A stretch of DNA of 64,000 nt from Ideonella sp. WA131b (GCA_023657425.1 JAGTJW010000003.1:1-64000), one strand, 5' to 3'. Counted from the first letter of the stretch, positions 25,252 through 35,629 are shown. Made by a program: numbers and translations. The notes: generated by a model from the sequence alone, not told the origin.

Positions 25252-26353
25252 GCTGCGTGTGCCCGCAGAAGGCCATGGTCACGTCCAGCTCCTTGTGCAG
25301 GATCTGCAGCGCCTTGCTGACGCCGGCCTCGCCCATCGCTCCCAGGCCGTAGGCCATCGCCCGGCCCACCATCGTGCCGCGGGCGCCCAGGGCCCAGGCC
25401 TTGAGCACGTCCTGACCGCTGCGGATGCCGCTGTCCATCCAGACTTCGGTCTGGTCGCTGACGGCCTGCACGATGGCCGGCAGCGCCTCGATGCTGCTGG
25501 GCGCACCGTCGAGTTGCCGGCCGCCGTGGTTGCTGACGACGATGGCGTCGGCGCCGTGCTGCACCGCGAGCTGCGCGTCCTCGACTTCCATGATGCCCTT
25601 GAGAATCAGCTTGCCGCCCCACTGCTGCCTGACCCAGTCGACGTCGGGCCAGCTCAGCCGCGGGTCGAACTGCTCGTTCGTCCAGGCCGCCAGGCTCTTC
25701 ATGTCGCTCACACCCTTGACGTGGCCCACGAGGTTGCGGAAGGTGTGGCGCCGGGTGTTCAGCATGCCCCAGCACCAGCGCGGCTTGGTGGCCAGGTTGA
25801 GGATGTTCCGCATCGTCGGCCGCGGCGGCGCCGACAAGCCGTTCTTCAGGTCCTTGTGGCGCTGGCCGATGACCTGCAGGTCCAGCGTCAGCACCAACGC
25901 GCTGCACTTCGCGTCCTTGCAGCGCTGGATCATGCGCGCCATGGCGTCGCGGTCGCGCATCATGTAGAGCTGGAACCAGAACGGCGCCGTCGTGTGCTCG
26001 GCGATGTCCTCGATCGAGCAGATGCTCATCGTGCTCAGCGTGAACGGGATGCCGAACTTCTCGGCCGCACGCGCGGCGTGGATCTCGCCGTCGGCGTGCT
26101 GCATGCCCGTCAGGCCCACCGGTGCGATGGCCACCGGCATCCTGGCCGCCTGGCCCGCCATCGTGACGGCGGTGCTGCGGTTCTCCATGTTCACCGCGAC
26201 GCGCTGGCGCAGCTTGATGCGCTGGAAGTCTTCGCTGTTGGCGCGGTAGGTGCTCTCGGTCCAGCTGCCGCTGTCGGCATAGTCGTAGAACATGCGCGGC
26301 ACCCGCCTCTCGGCGAGCCGGCGTAGGTCTTCGATCGTGGTGATGACGGTCAT
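25199..26353 (-). CDS. lldD: FMN-dependent L-lactate dehydrogenase / alpha-hydroxyacid oxidase
   Basis: A 384-residue FMN-dependent alpha-hydroxyacid dehydrogenase. Family motifs are the N-terminal RRLAERRVPRMFYDYADSGS, the active-site SNHGGRQLDGAPSSIEALP (catalytic His, substrate Arg) and GIRSGQDVLKAWALGA for FMN phosphate. The wording is very close to LldD, which oxidises L-lactate to pyruvate and passes electrons to quinone; glycolate or mandelate are alternative substrates. The start at 26353 (MTVITTIEDL) is typical. A hairpin flanked by direct repeats lies immediately upstream, and no lactate permease or LldR gene is adjacent. Confidence 0.87.
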   Translation of the reverse strand: MTVITTIEDLRRLAERRVPRMFYDYADSGSWTESTYRANSEDFQRIKLRQRVAVNMENRSTAVTMAGQAARMPVAIAPVGLTGMQHADGEIHAARAAEKFGIPFTLSTMSICSIEDIAEHTTAPFWFQLYMMRDRDAMARMIQRCKDAKCSALVLTLDLQVIGQRHKDLKNGLSAPPRPTMRNILNLATKPRWCWGMLNTRRHTFRNLVGHVKGVSDMKSLAAWTNEQFDPRLSWPDVDWVRQQWGGKLILKGIMEVEDAQLAVQHGADAIVVSNHGGRQLDGAPSSIEALPAIVQAVSDQTEVWMDSGIRSGQDVLKAWALGARGTMVGRAMAYGLGAMGEAGVSKALQILHKELDVTMAFCGHTQLRSVNRSILVPGTYPVA

Positions 26354-26374
26354 GGGGCGGGTCTCCTGCGGGGT

Positions 26375-26445
26375 GCCGATGCTAGCCAGCGCCCGCACGG
26401 GCCCTTCGGGCGGCCGTGCGGGCGCTGCGCCGATGCTACGCAGCG
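26375..26445 (-). repeat. Direct repeats flanking a long hairpin, lldD/dinB intergenic
   Basis: Two copies of GCCGATGCTAnnCAGCG (26375-26391 and 26429-26445) flank and partly overlap a perfect 13-base inverted pair AGCGCCCGCACGG (26388-26400) and CCGTGCGGGCGCT (26414-26426), whose loop holds a smaller GCCC-TTC-GGGC hairpin. The element lies after the dinB stop and 22-92 bases upstream of the lldD start, so it may be a dinB terminator, an lldD control element, or both. Confidence 0.6.
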
Positions 26446-26452
26446 GCGCGGC

Positions 26453-27583
26453 TCACACCTTCACCAGACCGGCCACGCGCACGCCCAGCAGGCGCAGTCG
26501 GCGCGTCAGCGCGACGCGCTTGAGGCACTGGCCGGCTGCGTGCCGGATGGCCGCCGCGTCGGCCGCCGCCTCGGGCAGGGTGTGGTCGCGTGTGACGGTC
26601 CTGAAGTCCTCGAAGCGCAACTTGATGCCGACGGTGCGGCCGGCATAGCCCTTGCGCTGCAGGTCGGTGGCGAGGCGCTGCACCAGCTCGTCGAGCACCG
26701 TCGTCAACTCGGCTCGGTCGCGCACGGCGTGCAGGTCGCGGTCGAAGGTGGTCTCGCGGCTCATCGACACCGGCTCGGAGTGCGTCTCCAGCGGCCGGTC
26801 GTCGCGGCCATGGGCCACCTCATGCAGCCAGCGTCCGGTGCTGCGGCCGAAGGCGACCACCAACGCGGCGCGATCGGTGGCCGCCAGCTCGCCCACGGTG
26901 CGGATGCCCATTGCCGCCAGCTTCGCGCCGGCCTTCGGGCCGATGCCGTTGATGCGCCGCACCGGCAGCGGCCAGATGCGCGTGGGCACCTCGGCCTCGG
27001 TCAGCACGGTCAGGCCGTCGGGCTTGTCGAGCTCGCTGGCGATCTTGGCCAGCAGCTTGTTCGGCGTCACCCCCACCGAGCAGGTGAGTCCGGTGTGCCG
27101 GCGCACGGTGTTGCGGATCTCCTGGGCCACGGCGCGCACACCGCCGCAGCCGTCGAAGCCGATCGGATCCTGGGCTCCAGGGACGTCGGTCAGATCGATG
27201 TAGATCTCGTCGATGCCGCGGTCCTCGATCACCGGCGCGACCTCGGCCACGGCGGCCTTGAAGGCGCGCGAGAGCTGCCTGTAGCGCTCGAAGTCGGTGG
27301 GCAGCAGCACGGCCTGCGGCGCCAGCGCCGCGGCCTTCATGAGGCCCATGCCGCTGTGGATGCCAAAGTCGCGCGCCGGGTAGGTGGCCGTGGTGACCAC
27401 GCCGCGACCGGCGTAACCGTCCAGCGTCGCGAAGCGCCGCGTGCCGTCGGCCAACAGCGTCGGCTGGTGGCGCCGACCGCCGCCGATGACCACCGGCAGC
27501 CCTTTCAGCTCCGGGTAGCGCAGCAGCTCCACGGACGCGTAGAAGGCGTCCATGTCGAGGTGGGCGATCCAGCGGCGGGCCAT
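26453..27583 (-). CDS. dinB: DNA polymerase IV
   Basis: A 376-residue Y-family polymerase for error-prone bypass of damaged DNA. Catalytic carboxylates are visible in HLDMDAFYASVEL and DRGIDEIYIDLTDV; VGVTPNKLLAKIASELDKPDG and the helix-hairpin-helix RRINGIGPKAGAKL follow, then the little-finger domain. The first loop carries a short insertion (IGGGRRHQPTLLADGTRRFATLDGYAGRG) where E. coli DinB is more compact. I chose ATG 27583; the GTG directly before it adds one residue. No LexA box was recognised in the 142 bases upstream. Confidence 0.9.
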   Translation of the reverse strand: MARRWIAHLDMDAFYASVELLRYPELKGLPVVIGGGRRHQPTLLADGTRRFATLDGYAGRGVVTTATYPARDFGIHSGMGLMKAAALAPQAVLLPTDFERYRQLSRAFKAAVAEVAPVIEDRGIDEIYIDLTDVPGAQDPIGFDGCGGVRAVAQEIRNTVRRHTGLTCSVGVTPNKLLAKIASELDKPDGLTVLTEAEVPTRIWPLPVRRINGIGPKAGAKLAAMGIRTVGELAATDRAALVVAFGRSTGRWLHEVAHGRDDRPLETHSEPVSMSRETTFDRDLHAVRDRAELTTVLDELVQRLATDLQRKGYAGRTVGIKLRFEDFRTVTRDHTLPEAAADAAAIRHAAGQCLKRVALTRRLRLLGVRVAGLVKV

Positions 27584-27725
27584 CACCTCGCGAGCCTACC
27601 TCGGCCGGGGCTGTTCCCGACGCCGCCGAGCGATGCGCGCCCGGGGCCGGGTGCAGGGCGCATCACCGGTCGCCCCTGCGACCTTGTGCCGCACGCGCTG
27701 ACGCGACGCGACCTACACTGACGGC

Positions 27726-28076
27726 ATGAAGCACACGCCTGCGCCGTCCGAGACCTGGGTTCTGCACGCCGCCGCCGCCTCGCTGGTGGCCGCGCTGGCC
27801 TGTGTCGCCCTGTTCCTGCCGCCGCTGCTGGACGACACCATCGCCACGCCGCTGCGGGCCGCCGCCACGGGTGCGGCGCTGGGGGTGACGCTGCTGCTGC
27901 ACTGGATCTTCCTGGGCATGGCGGCGCGGCGTCTGCAGCGGTCGGTGCCGGCCTGGGTGGGCCTGTCGGTGCTGGTGTTCCCGATGGGCAGCGTGCTCTC
28001 CCTCGTGCTCCTGGGCTGGTTCGCCGACGCCTCGGCGCCAGGCCGCGGTCAGCCGCAGGCAGCGGCCCAGGGCTGA
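27726..28076 (+). CDS. Small hypothetical membrane protein
   Basis: A 116-residue protein with three hydrophobic segments (about residues 14-33, 44-64 and 80-100) and a short Gly/Gln/Ala C-terminal tail. I recognise no family. It is divergent from dinB and convergent with mltB. A TACACT hexamer (27714-27719) seven bases before the ATG could be a -10 element, but no good -35 is seen and the position would leave almost no leader. Codon use matches the neighbours, so I treat it as a real gene. Confidence 0.6.
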   Translation: MKHTPAPSETWVLHAAAASLVAALACVALFLPPLLDDTIATPLRAAATGAALGVTLLLHWIFLGMAARRLQRSVPAWVGLSVLVFPMGSVLSLVLLGWFADASAPGRGQPQAAAQG

Positions 28077-28098
28077 CGACCAGACGGACGCCGGACCT

Positions 28099-29208
28099 TC
28101 AGGGCCGCCGCGCGGCGGCGCGGCGCAGTTCGGCCGCCAGGTCGATCACCGCCATCGCGTAGTAGGCGCTCCAGTTGTAGCGTGTCAGGGCCCAGAAGTT
28201 GGTCGTGCCCAGCACGAAGCTCGGTGCGGCTGCGCCGTTTTGCAGCTCCACCAGCGCCATCAGGCCTGGGTGCCCTCGTGCGGCCTCGGGCAGCACGGCG
28301 CCGCGGGCCTGCAGTTGCTCGGCGCTGAAGGTGGGGCGGATGTCGGGCGCAAGCAGCGCGGCGCGGTCGGCGGTGTCCACCGGCACGGCCACCCCGAAGT
28401 GCGTGGGCAGGCCGCGCTGCCAGCCGTGCTCGGCCAGGTAGTGCGCGACGCTGCCCACCACGTCGGCCGGCTGGCGCAGCAGGTCGATGTGGCCGTCGCC
28501 GTCCATGTCGATCGCATAGCGGTTGATGCTGCCGGGCATGAACTGCGGCAGCCCGATGGCGCCCGCGTAGCTGCCGCGCGTGCGGCCGGGCGCCAGGCCC
28601 TCGCGCCGGCACCACACCAGGTACTCCTCGAGTTGCTCACGGAAGAACGCGCTGCGGTCGCGACCTCCTGCGGGGAACTCGAAGGCCAGCGTGGCCAGTG
28701 CGTCGACGACGCGGAAGCTGCCGGTGATGCGGCCGTAGAAGGTCTCGATGCCGACGATGGCCACCACCACCTCGGCCGGCACACCCCAGCGCTGCTCGGC
28801 CTCGGCCAGCCAGGCCTCGTGCCCGCGCCAGAAGGCCACCCCGGCGGCCACGCGCCGGGGCTCGACAAATCGCGCGCGGTACGCGGCCCAATCCTTGGCC
28901 GTGCCGGCCGGCGGCGGCATGATCAGCTCGCGCACCCGCTGCACCCGGTGGGCGTCGGCCAGGGCGGCCTGCAGCCACTCCGCCGGCAGGCCGCGGCGGG
29001 CGGCGACCTCGGCGACGAAGGTCTGCGCCGCCGGGTGGCTTCCGTAGCGCAGCCCGGGCGGCGGGGACCGGTGGTCGGGTGCCCGCGGCGGGCCGCCGGC
29101 CAGCGCCAGGGGCGCCAGTGCCAGACCGGCACAGGCCAGCAGTGCCTGCAGGTGGCGGCGGCGCGCCGCGGGCACGTTGCGGCCAGGCTCGGGCTGGGGG
29201 GCGGTCAC
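28099..29208 (-). CDS. mltB: Lytic murein transglycosylase B
   Basis: A 369-residue peptidoglycan lytic transglycosylase of family 3 (MltB). A signal-type N-terminus (ALLACAGLALAPLALAG) is followed by the catalytic domain with VGIETFYGRITG, containing the active-site Glu, and the SYAGAIGLPQFMPGSINRYAID motif typical of MltB. A DMDGDGHIDL loop resembles the Ca2+ site of Slt35. It cleaves murein strands to 1,6-anhydro products. No lipobox Cys is obvious at the cleavage site, so it may be soluble periplasmic. The GTG start at 29208 lies 11 bases after the tgpA stop, suggesting a shared transcript with the MoxR-DUF58-TgpA genes. Confidence 0.87.
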   Translation of the reverse strand: MTAPQPEPGRNVPAARRRHLQALLACAGLALAPLALAGGPPRAPDHRSPPPGLRYGSHPAAQTFVAEVAARRGLPAEWLQAALADAHRVQRVRELIMPPPAGTAKDWAAYRARFVEPRRVAAGVAFWRGHEAWLAEAEQRWGVPAEVVVAIVGIETFYGRITGSFRVVDALATLAFEFPAGGRDRSAFFREQLEEYLVWCRREGLAPGRTRGSYAGAIGLPQFMPGSINRYAIDMDGDGHIDLLRQPADVVGSVAHYLAEHGWQRGLPTHFGVAVPVDTADRAALLAPDIRPTFSAEQLQARGAVLPEAARGHPGLMALVELQNGAAAPSFVLGTTNFWALTRYNWSAYYAMAVIDLAAELRRAAARRP

Positions 29209-29219
29209 GCGCCCATTAT

Positions 29220-31295
29220 TCAGCCCGGCCGCGCCGCCCGTGCCGCCCCTGCGAATGCGGCCCACCACTGCCGCAGCGCTGCAGGCGGCAAGGCCGTGTC
29301 GCGGCCGTAGCGTTCGCGGTCCAGCGCCTCCAGCGCCGCCGCCAGCAGCTCGCCCGCCGGCCCGAGTTGCGCGCGCACCCGCCGTGCGCGTTCGCGCGGG
29401 GCCTCGTGTGCCCCCACGGCCACGCCCAGGGCCGCCAGCCGCGCTGCCACGCGGACCTGCAGCCGCACCCAGGGGTCCTGGCGGCGGCGGTCCCACCTGG
29501 CCCACAGCGCGCCGGCCAGCGCGGCGCCGCACAGCAGCGCCATGAGGGCCTGCACCAGCTGGGTCCAGTCGGGGCTTTGCACGCCCAGCTTGCGCAGCAG
29601 GTCGAACTGCTGGCCGCGCGAGTAGCTCAGCACCCACTGGTTCCAGTGCTGGTTCATCGTCTCCCAAGCGGCCCGCAGACGATGGGCCAGCTCGGGATCG
29701 AGCGCGTTCATCGCCCCGGCCACCAGGCCCGGCGCCGGTGCCAGGCGCTGGCTGCGGCGCACGCGGTCGGGCGCCACGGCCGCGGTGGGGTCCACGCGCA
29801 CCCAGCCGCGCTGCGGCAGCCAGATCTCGGCCCAGGCGTGGGCGTGGCTGTTGCGCACGATCAGGTTCCCGTCCTGCAGCACCGGGTCGGCGCCTTGGTA
29901 GCCGGTGACGATGCGCGCCGGCACGTCCATGGCGCGCATGACCACCACGAAGGCGCTGGCGAAGTGCTCGCAGAAACCGAGCTTGCGGTCGAACCAGAAC
30001 TCGTCGATGGCGTTGTCGCCGTAGGGGCCGGGCTCCAGCGTGTAGGTGTAGCCGCCGCCGCGGATGTGGCGCAGCACCGCCTCGGCCAGCACGAGGCCGT
30101 CAGCCGTGGCGTGCTCATGCCGCGCCCGCAGCTCGGCGGCCCACTGCAGCGTGCGCGGGTTGGTGTTGGGCGGCAGGTCGACCAGGTCGCGCAGGCCGAG
30201 CACGTCGTCGCGCGGGCCATGGCGGTGCTGCAGGAAGGCGGTGGCGGTGATGCGCTGGCGCTGCGCCAGCGGCCGGTTGGCCTGCCACTGGCCGTCGACG
30301 CGCTGCACAAGCTGCCAGCCGGCGATGCGGGGCGCGGCGCCGGGGAGGTCGGGTGTCATCTCCAGCAGCGGCAGCAGCGGCAGATGGTTCGGCTCGATCG
30401 TCATCTCGTAGCGCAGCGGCGGCCCGCCCACCTGCAGCGCCAGCTGCGGCTGCAGCGGTGGCGGGAAGCTGGGCACCAGCCGTGTCCACTCGCGGCCATC
30501 GAAGGTGGACAGCACCGGGCCGCGGAAGTAGAGCTGGTCCTGCGGCGGCACCGCGCCCTCGAAGCGCACGCGCAGCGCGATCGAGTCGTCCTCGGCGACC
30601 GAGGCCACGCCCCCCAGGCGCAGCGAGCCCGACAGGCCGGTGCGCGCGGCGGCGTCCTGCGGCAGCCCCCACAGCGGGCCGATGCGCGGGAAAAGCACGA
30701 AGAGCACCACCATCAGCGGCAGGCCCAGCAGCGCCGCCTGGGCCGCCACCGCGCCGGCACGCGCCAGCGGCGGGCGCCCCACCGGCATGTGGGCCAGGGT
30801 CAGGGCCGTGAGCAGTCCCCAGACGGCGACCAGCAGCCACAGCCCGGTGAGCAGCGTCTGCGAGTACAGGAAGTGCGTCAGCACCAGGAAGAAGCCGAGG
30901 AAGAACACCACCAGCGCGTCACGCCGCGCGCGGAGCTCCAGCGTCTTCAGCGACACCAGCACCACCAGCATGGTGATGCCCGCCTCCTTGCCCAGCAGCG
31001 TGCGCTCCTGCCACCCGGTCAGCGCCGCGGCCAGCAGCAGCAGGCCCGCCAAGGGCCAGCGGCTGGGCAGGCTGCCGCCCCACAGCGTGAGCCAGCCGCG
31101 CCAGCTCAGCACGGCCAGCGTCATCAGCCCGCACCAAGCCGCCAGGTGCAGCAGGTGCGGTGCCACGGTCCAGGTGATCACGCCCAGCAGGAACAGCGTG
31201 TCGCGGGCGTCGCGCGGCAGCGCTGCCCAGCGCGGCCAGCCGGTCCAGCCGGCGCTGCCGCCCAGGCGTCGTCGCGCGATCAGCGGCTGCTCCAC
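29220..31295 (-). CDS. tgpA: TgpA-type membrane transglutaminase-like protein (DUF3488)
   Basis: A 691-residue inner-membrane protein. The N-terminal DUF3488 region has about five helices (residues 25-190); a periplasmic transglutaminase-core domain follows with the triad GFCEHFASAF (Cys), NSHAHAWAEIW (His) and VRVDPTA (Asp). A final helix and a cytoplasmic DUF4129-like tail end the chain. In Pseudomonas the homologue TgpA is essential, with a periplasmic transglutaminase-type activity; the cross-linked substrate is not established. The GTG start at 31295 overlaps the DUF58 gene by 16 bases, which fits the family's MoxR-DUF58-TgpA gene order. A longer in-frame reading upstream is antisense noise. 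Confidence 0.85.
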   Translation of the reverse strand: MEQPLIARRRLGGSAGWTGWPRWAALPRDARDTLFLLGVITWTVAPHLLHLAAWCGLMTLAVLSWRGWLTLWGGSLPSRWPLAGLLLLAAALTGWQERTLLGKEAGITMLVVLVSLKTLELRARRDALVVFFLGFFLVLTHFLYSQTLLTGLWLLVAVWGLLTALTLAHMPVGRPPLARAGAVAAQAALLGLPLMVVLFVLFPRIGPLWGLPQDAAARTGLSGSLRLGGVASVAEDDSIALRVRFEGAVPPQDQLYFRGPVLSTFDGREWTRLVPSFPPPLQPQLALQVGGPPLRYEMTIEPNHLPLLPLLEMTPDLPGAAPRIAGWQLVQRVDGQWQANRPLAQRQRITATAFLQHRHGPRDDVLGLRDLVDLPPNTNPRTLQWAAELRARHEHATADGLVLAEAVLRHIRGGGYTYTLEPGPYGDNAIDEFWFDRKLGFCEHFASAFVVVMRAMDVPARIVTGYQGADPVLQDGNLIVRNSHAHAWAEIWLPQRGWVRVDPTAAVAPDRVRRSQRLAPAPGLVAGAMNALDPELAHRLRAAWETMNQHWNQWVLSYSRGQQFDLLRKLGVQSPDWTQLVQALMALLCGAALAGALWARWDRRRQDPWVRLQVRVAARLAALGVAVGAHEAPRERARRVRAQLGPAGELLAAALEALDRERYGRDTALPPAALRQWWAAFAGAARAARPG

Positions 31296-32262
31296 TCGGC
31301 CAGCAGGTCCAGCGCGGCGCGGCGGTGGGCCTCGCCCTGGCGCGGCGGGAGCTCGTGGCCGGGCAGGCGCAGGCCGCAGTCGATGCCGCTGCGCTCGGCC
31401 TGCAGCACCCAGGCGGCCAGGCGCGACAGGCGGGACTCGACGTCGGCTGTGCCGGTCTCGGCCCAGTCCAGCCACAGCGAACGGCTGGCCAGGCCGGCGG
31501 TCTCGCGGCTGACGAGCTCGCCGGAGGCGGCGACCTTCTTCCAGGCCAGCTGGCGCAGCGAGTCGCCGCGCCGGAACGGCCGCACGCCGTCGAGCTCGCT
31601 GCCGCTGCGGCGCCGTGCCGCGCGCTCGTCGCCCGCCGCGGCGCCGTGCGCCGGCAACGGCGGCGGTGCCACCTCGGGTGCGGGCCAGGCTCGCACACGG
31701 CCGGCGGGACGCCACACGCTCCAGGCGCGGAACAGGCCGAAGGGGTAGTCGGTCTCCAGCACCAGCGCCGGCACACGGTGCCAGCCGCGCTGCGGCGGCG
31801 TGAAGCTCAGCCGCGCCTGCGCCTGGCCTCCGGCCGGAGCGTCGCACAGCGCCAGGTGGCGGCCGTTGCGCAGGCGGTCGTCGAAGCGCAGCGCCAGGCC
31901 GTGGCGTTCGCGTCCCGGGTTGTGCAGCACCACTTCCAGCTTCGCCGGCTGGCCGGCGAAGTTGCTGGCCACGGGCTTGAGGTGCAGCGTCAGGCCGCGC
32001 AGGTTGCCGTGCGTCAGGTGCATGCTGACGAGGCCGGTGCCCGCCAGCAAGAAGGTCAGCGCGTAGCCGAGGCTGAGCTGGTAGTTGATGCTGGCCAGCA
32101 GCATCACCACCAAGGTCAGCGCGAATGCCAGCCCGGCGCGGGTGGGCAGGATGTAGATGTTGCGCTGGCCCAGCGCCCAGCGGTCGGTGAGCGGCAGCCG
32201 CGCCTCCCACCACGCGCGGAAGCGCTGCCGCGGCGACAGTGTGGCGGCCAGCGATGCCGGGT

Positions 32263-32266
<4 letters not shown>
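31280..32266 (-). CDS. DUF58 domain protein
   Basis: A 328-residue protein with two hydrophobic segments near the N-terminus (about residues 35-75), followed by the DUF58 signature GSELDGVRPFRRGDSLRQLAWKK near residue 215. DUF58 proteins are predicted to carry a von Willebrand-A-like module and almost always pair with a MoxR ATPase, which may remodel or load them. The ATG overlaps the moxR stop (ATGA), showing tight coupling. The function is unknown; the neighbourhood suggests envelope assembly. Confidence 0.82.
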
Positions 32267-33201
<935 letters not shown>

Positions 33202-33242
33202 CCCGCCGACCTTACCCGAAGCCCGCCGACCCCGAAGCCCCG

Positions 33243-34181
33243 ATGAGCACCGCCTTCTTCAGCCACCCTGCCTGTCGCGGTCACGATATGGGGGCGGGCC
33301 ATCCGGAGTGCCCCCAGCGCCTGGACGCCATCGCCGATCACCTGCGCGCCACCGGCCTCGACCTCGTTCTCGATCACCAAGAAGCGCCCCTGGCCACGCC
33401 TGTGCAGCTGGGCCGCGCCCACGCCGGCAACTACGTGAGCCAGCTCGTCGAGCGGCTGCGCGCCATCCAGGATGGCGGCGAGTCTCGCCACCTCGACCCC
33501 GACACCGTGGCGGCGCCCGGCACGCTGGCCGCCGCCCTTCGTGCCGCCGGCGCGGCGGTGGCGGCCACCGACGCCGTCATCACGGGCCGGGCCCACAACG
33601 CCTTCTGCGCCGTTCGTCCGCCCGGGCACCACGCCACGCGCGACGAGACCATGGGCTTCTGCTTCTTCAACAACGTGGCCGTGGCGGCGCGGCATGCGCT
33701 CGACGTCCACGGCCTCAAGCGCGTGGCCATCGTCGACTTCGACGTGCACCACGGCAACGGCACCGAAGACATCATTGCCGGCGACGAGCGCGTGCTCATG
33801 GTGAGCTTCTTCCAGCACCCGCTGTACCCCTACAGCGGCGCCGTGCCCAAGGGCACGAACATGGTCAACGTGCCGATCGATCCCTACAGCCGCGGCGCCG
33901 CCGTGCGCAAGGTGATCAGCGAACACTGGGTGCCCGCGCTCGAGGCCTTCCGGCCGCAGATGATCTTTGTCAGCGCCGGCTTCGACGCCCATCGCGAGGA
34001 TGAGCTGGGCCAGCTGGCGCTGGTGGAGGACGACTACGCCTGGATCACGCGGCAGCTGGTGGACGTGGCCGGGCGCCATGCCGGGGGCCGCGTGGTGTCG
34101 TGCCTGGAAGGCGGCTACAGCCTGTCGGCGCTGGCGCGCAGCGTGGCCGCGCATCTGCGCGTGCTGGCCGACGTCGCCTGA
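33243..34181 (+). CDS. Histone deacetylase-like amidohydrolase
   Basis: A 312-residue arginase/deacetylase-fold protein of the bacterial HDAC-like (acetylpolyamine/acetoin utilisation) family. Zinc and catalytic motifs are complete: RPPGHHA, VDFDVHHGNGTED, SAGFDAHREDELG and CLEGGY. Such enzymes hydrolyse acetyl groups from polyamines, short-chain acyl amides or proteins; the substrate here is unknown. Its stop codon overlaps the start of the mechanosensitive channel gene (TGATG), implying coupled translation. Confidence 0.88.
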   Translation: MSTAFFSHPACRGHDMGAGHPECPQRLDAIADHLRATGLDLVLDHQEAPLATPVQLGRAHAGNYVSQLVERLRAIQDGGESRHLDPDTVAAPGTLAAALRAAGAAVAATDAVITGRAHNAFCAVRPPGHHATRDETMGFCFFNNVAVAARHALDVHGLKRVAIVDFDVHHGNGTEDIIAGDERVLMVSFFQHPLYPYSGAVPKGTNMVNVPIDPYSRGAAVRKVISEHWVPALEAFRPQMIFVSAGFDAHREDELGQLALVEDDYAWITRQLVDVAGRHAGGRVVSCLEGGYSLSALARSVAAHLRVLADVA

Positions 34182-35473
34182 TGGCAGGCCCTGCCGTGGC
34201 GCCGGCCTCGACGGCCGCTGAAGTCCACCTCCTCGTTGCCAACCTCACCAGCCGCACGGCCTTGATCGAGCTGGCGGCCTTTGTTGGCTGCCTGCTGCTG
34301 GCCTGGGCACTCGTGCGGCTGTTGCGGGGCCCCCTGGCGCCGCGCGAGAACTCGGTGTGGTTCGGCCAGCGCATCGTCGACGGCGTGATGTTCCCGCTGC
34401 TGGCGCTGTTGCTGGCGCTGTTCACGCGCTGGCTGCTGCAGGGCCAGGTGCCCACGGCGGTGTTCAAGCTCGTGGTGCCCATACTGATGTCGCTGGCGGC
34501 CATCCGGCTGACGGTGCGCGTGCTGCACCAGGCCTTCCCCACCAGCCCCGTGGTGCGCCTGTTCGAGCGCACGTTCTCGTGGGTGGCGTGGATCGCGGTG
34601 GTGCTTTGGGTCACGGGCATCCTGCCGCTGCTGCTGGCCGAACTCGACCAGATCACCTGGAAGCTCGGCGGCACCACGATCAGCGTGCGCAACCTGCTCG
34701 AGGGCGCCATCAGCGCCGTCGTGGTGCTGATGGTGACGCTGTGGCTGAGCTCGCTGCTCGAGCAGAGGCTGCTGCGGGGCGCGGTCGAGAACCTGTCGAT
34801 GCGCAAGATGGCGGCCAACGCGCTGCGCGCGCTGCTGCTGTTCATGGGCCTGCTGTTTGCCCTGTCGGCCGCGGGCATCGACCTCACCGCGCTGGGCGTG
34901 CTGGGCGGCGCGCTGGGCGTGGGCATCGGCTTCGGGCTGCAGAAGCTGGCCTCGAACTACGTGAGCGGTTTTGTCATCCTGGCCGAGAACAGCATGCGCA
35001 TCGGCGACCTGGTGCGTGTGGACAACTTCGAGGGCCGCATCACCGACATCACCACGCGCTACACCAAGATCCGCGCGCTCAACGGCCGCGAGAGCCTGGT
35101 GCCCAACGAGATGATGATCACCCAGCGCATCGAGAACGTGACGCTGGCCGACAGCCACGTGCTGCTGACCACCGTGGTGCAGGTGGCCTACGGCACCGAC
35201 GTGACGCGCCTGATGGCCGAACTGCTGGAGGTCGTCAAGACGGTGCCGCGCGTCCTGGCCGATCCGCCCCCCGCGGCGAACCTCACGGCCTTTGCGCCTG
35301 ACGGGCTGGAGCTCACCTTCGGCTTCTGGATCGGCGATCCCGAGAACGGCCAGCTGAACGCGCGCAGTGGGGTCAACCTGGCGCTGCTGGCGGCACTCAA
35401 CGAACGCGGCGTCGAGATCCCCTTCCCGCAGCGCGTGCTGCACCAGGCCCAGCCGGCGGCCGAGGGCCGCTGA
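34181..35473 (+). CDS. MscS-family mechanosensitive channel
   Basis: A 430-residue channel with about six hydrophobic segments, the last being the pore helix LGVLGGALGVGIGFGLQKLASNYVSG (near residue 245), followed by the MscS beta domain (RIGDLVRVDNFEGRITDITTRYTKIRA, SLVPNEMMITQ) and a soluble C-terminal alpha/beta domain. The extra N-terminal helices make it an MscK/YbdG-like medium-length member rather than minimal MscS. It should release solutes under hypo-osmotic shock. The ATG overlaps the deacetylase stop by one base. A 156-base gap with no clear feature follows before the mrp operon. Confidence 0.87.
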   Translation: MAGPAVAPASTAAEVHLLVANLTSRTALIELAAFVGCLLLAWALVRLLRGPLAPRENSVWFGQRIVDGVMFPLLALLLALFTRWLLQGQVPTAVFKLVVPILMSLAAIRLTVRVLHQAFPTSPVVRLFERTFSWVAWIAVVLWVTGILPLLLAELDQITWKLGGTTISVRNLLEGAISAVVVLMVTLWLSSLLEQRLLRGAVENLSMRKMAANALRALLLFMGLLFALSAAGIDLTALGVLGGALGVGIGFGLQKLASNYVSGFVILAENSMRIGDLVRVDNFEGRITDITTRYTKIRALNGRESLVPNEMMITQRIENVTLADSHVLLTTVVQVAYGTDVTRLMAELLEVVKTVPRVLADPPPAANLTAFAPDGLELTFGFWIGDPENGQLNARSGVNLALLAALNERGVEIPFPQRVLHQAQPAAEGR

Positions 35474-35629
35474 AGCGGCCACCCGCGATCCCGTGGGGCC
35501 TTGCCGCCGGTATGGCACCGTCAGCAAGGTTCAAGGAACGAGCCACTACACTCGCGCGCCGAATCGGGATAGGGGTGGCCCGCAAGGGCTGTGCCGCGCC
35601 ACGATGACATCCGATCAACCAGAACGAGC

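Noticed and set aside
29079..31748. 889-codon plus-strand reading frame opposite tgpA
   Set aside because: Antisense to a gene with an intact Cys-His-Asp triad; no domain found in the translation.
35547..35552. TACACT as a -10 promoter element upstream of the mrp operon
   Set aside because: No acceptable -35 at 16-18 bases; a single hexamer is not enough in this context.
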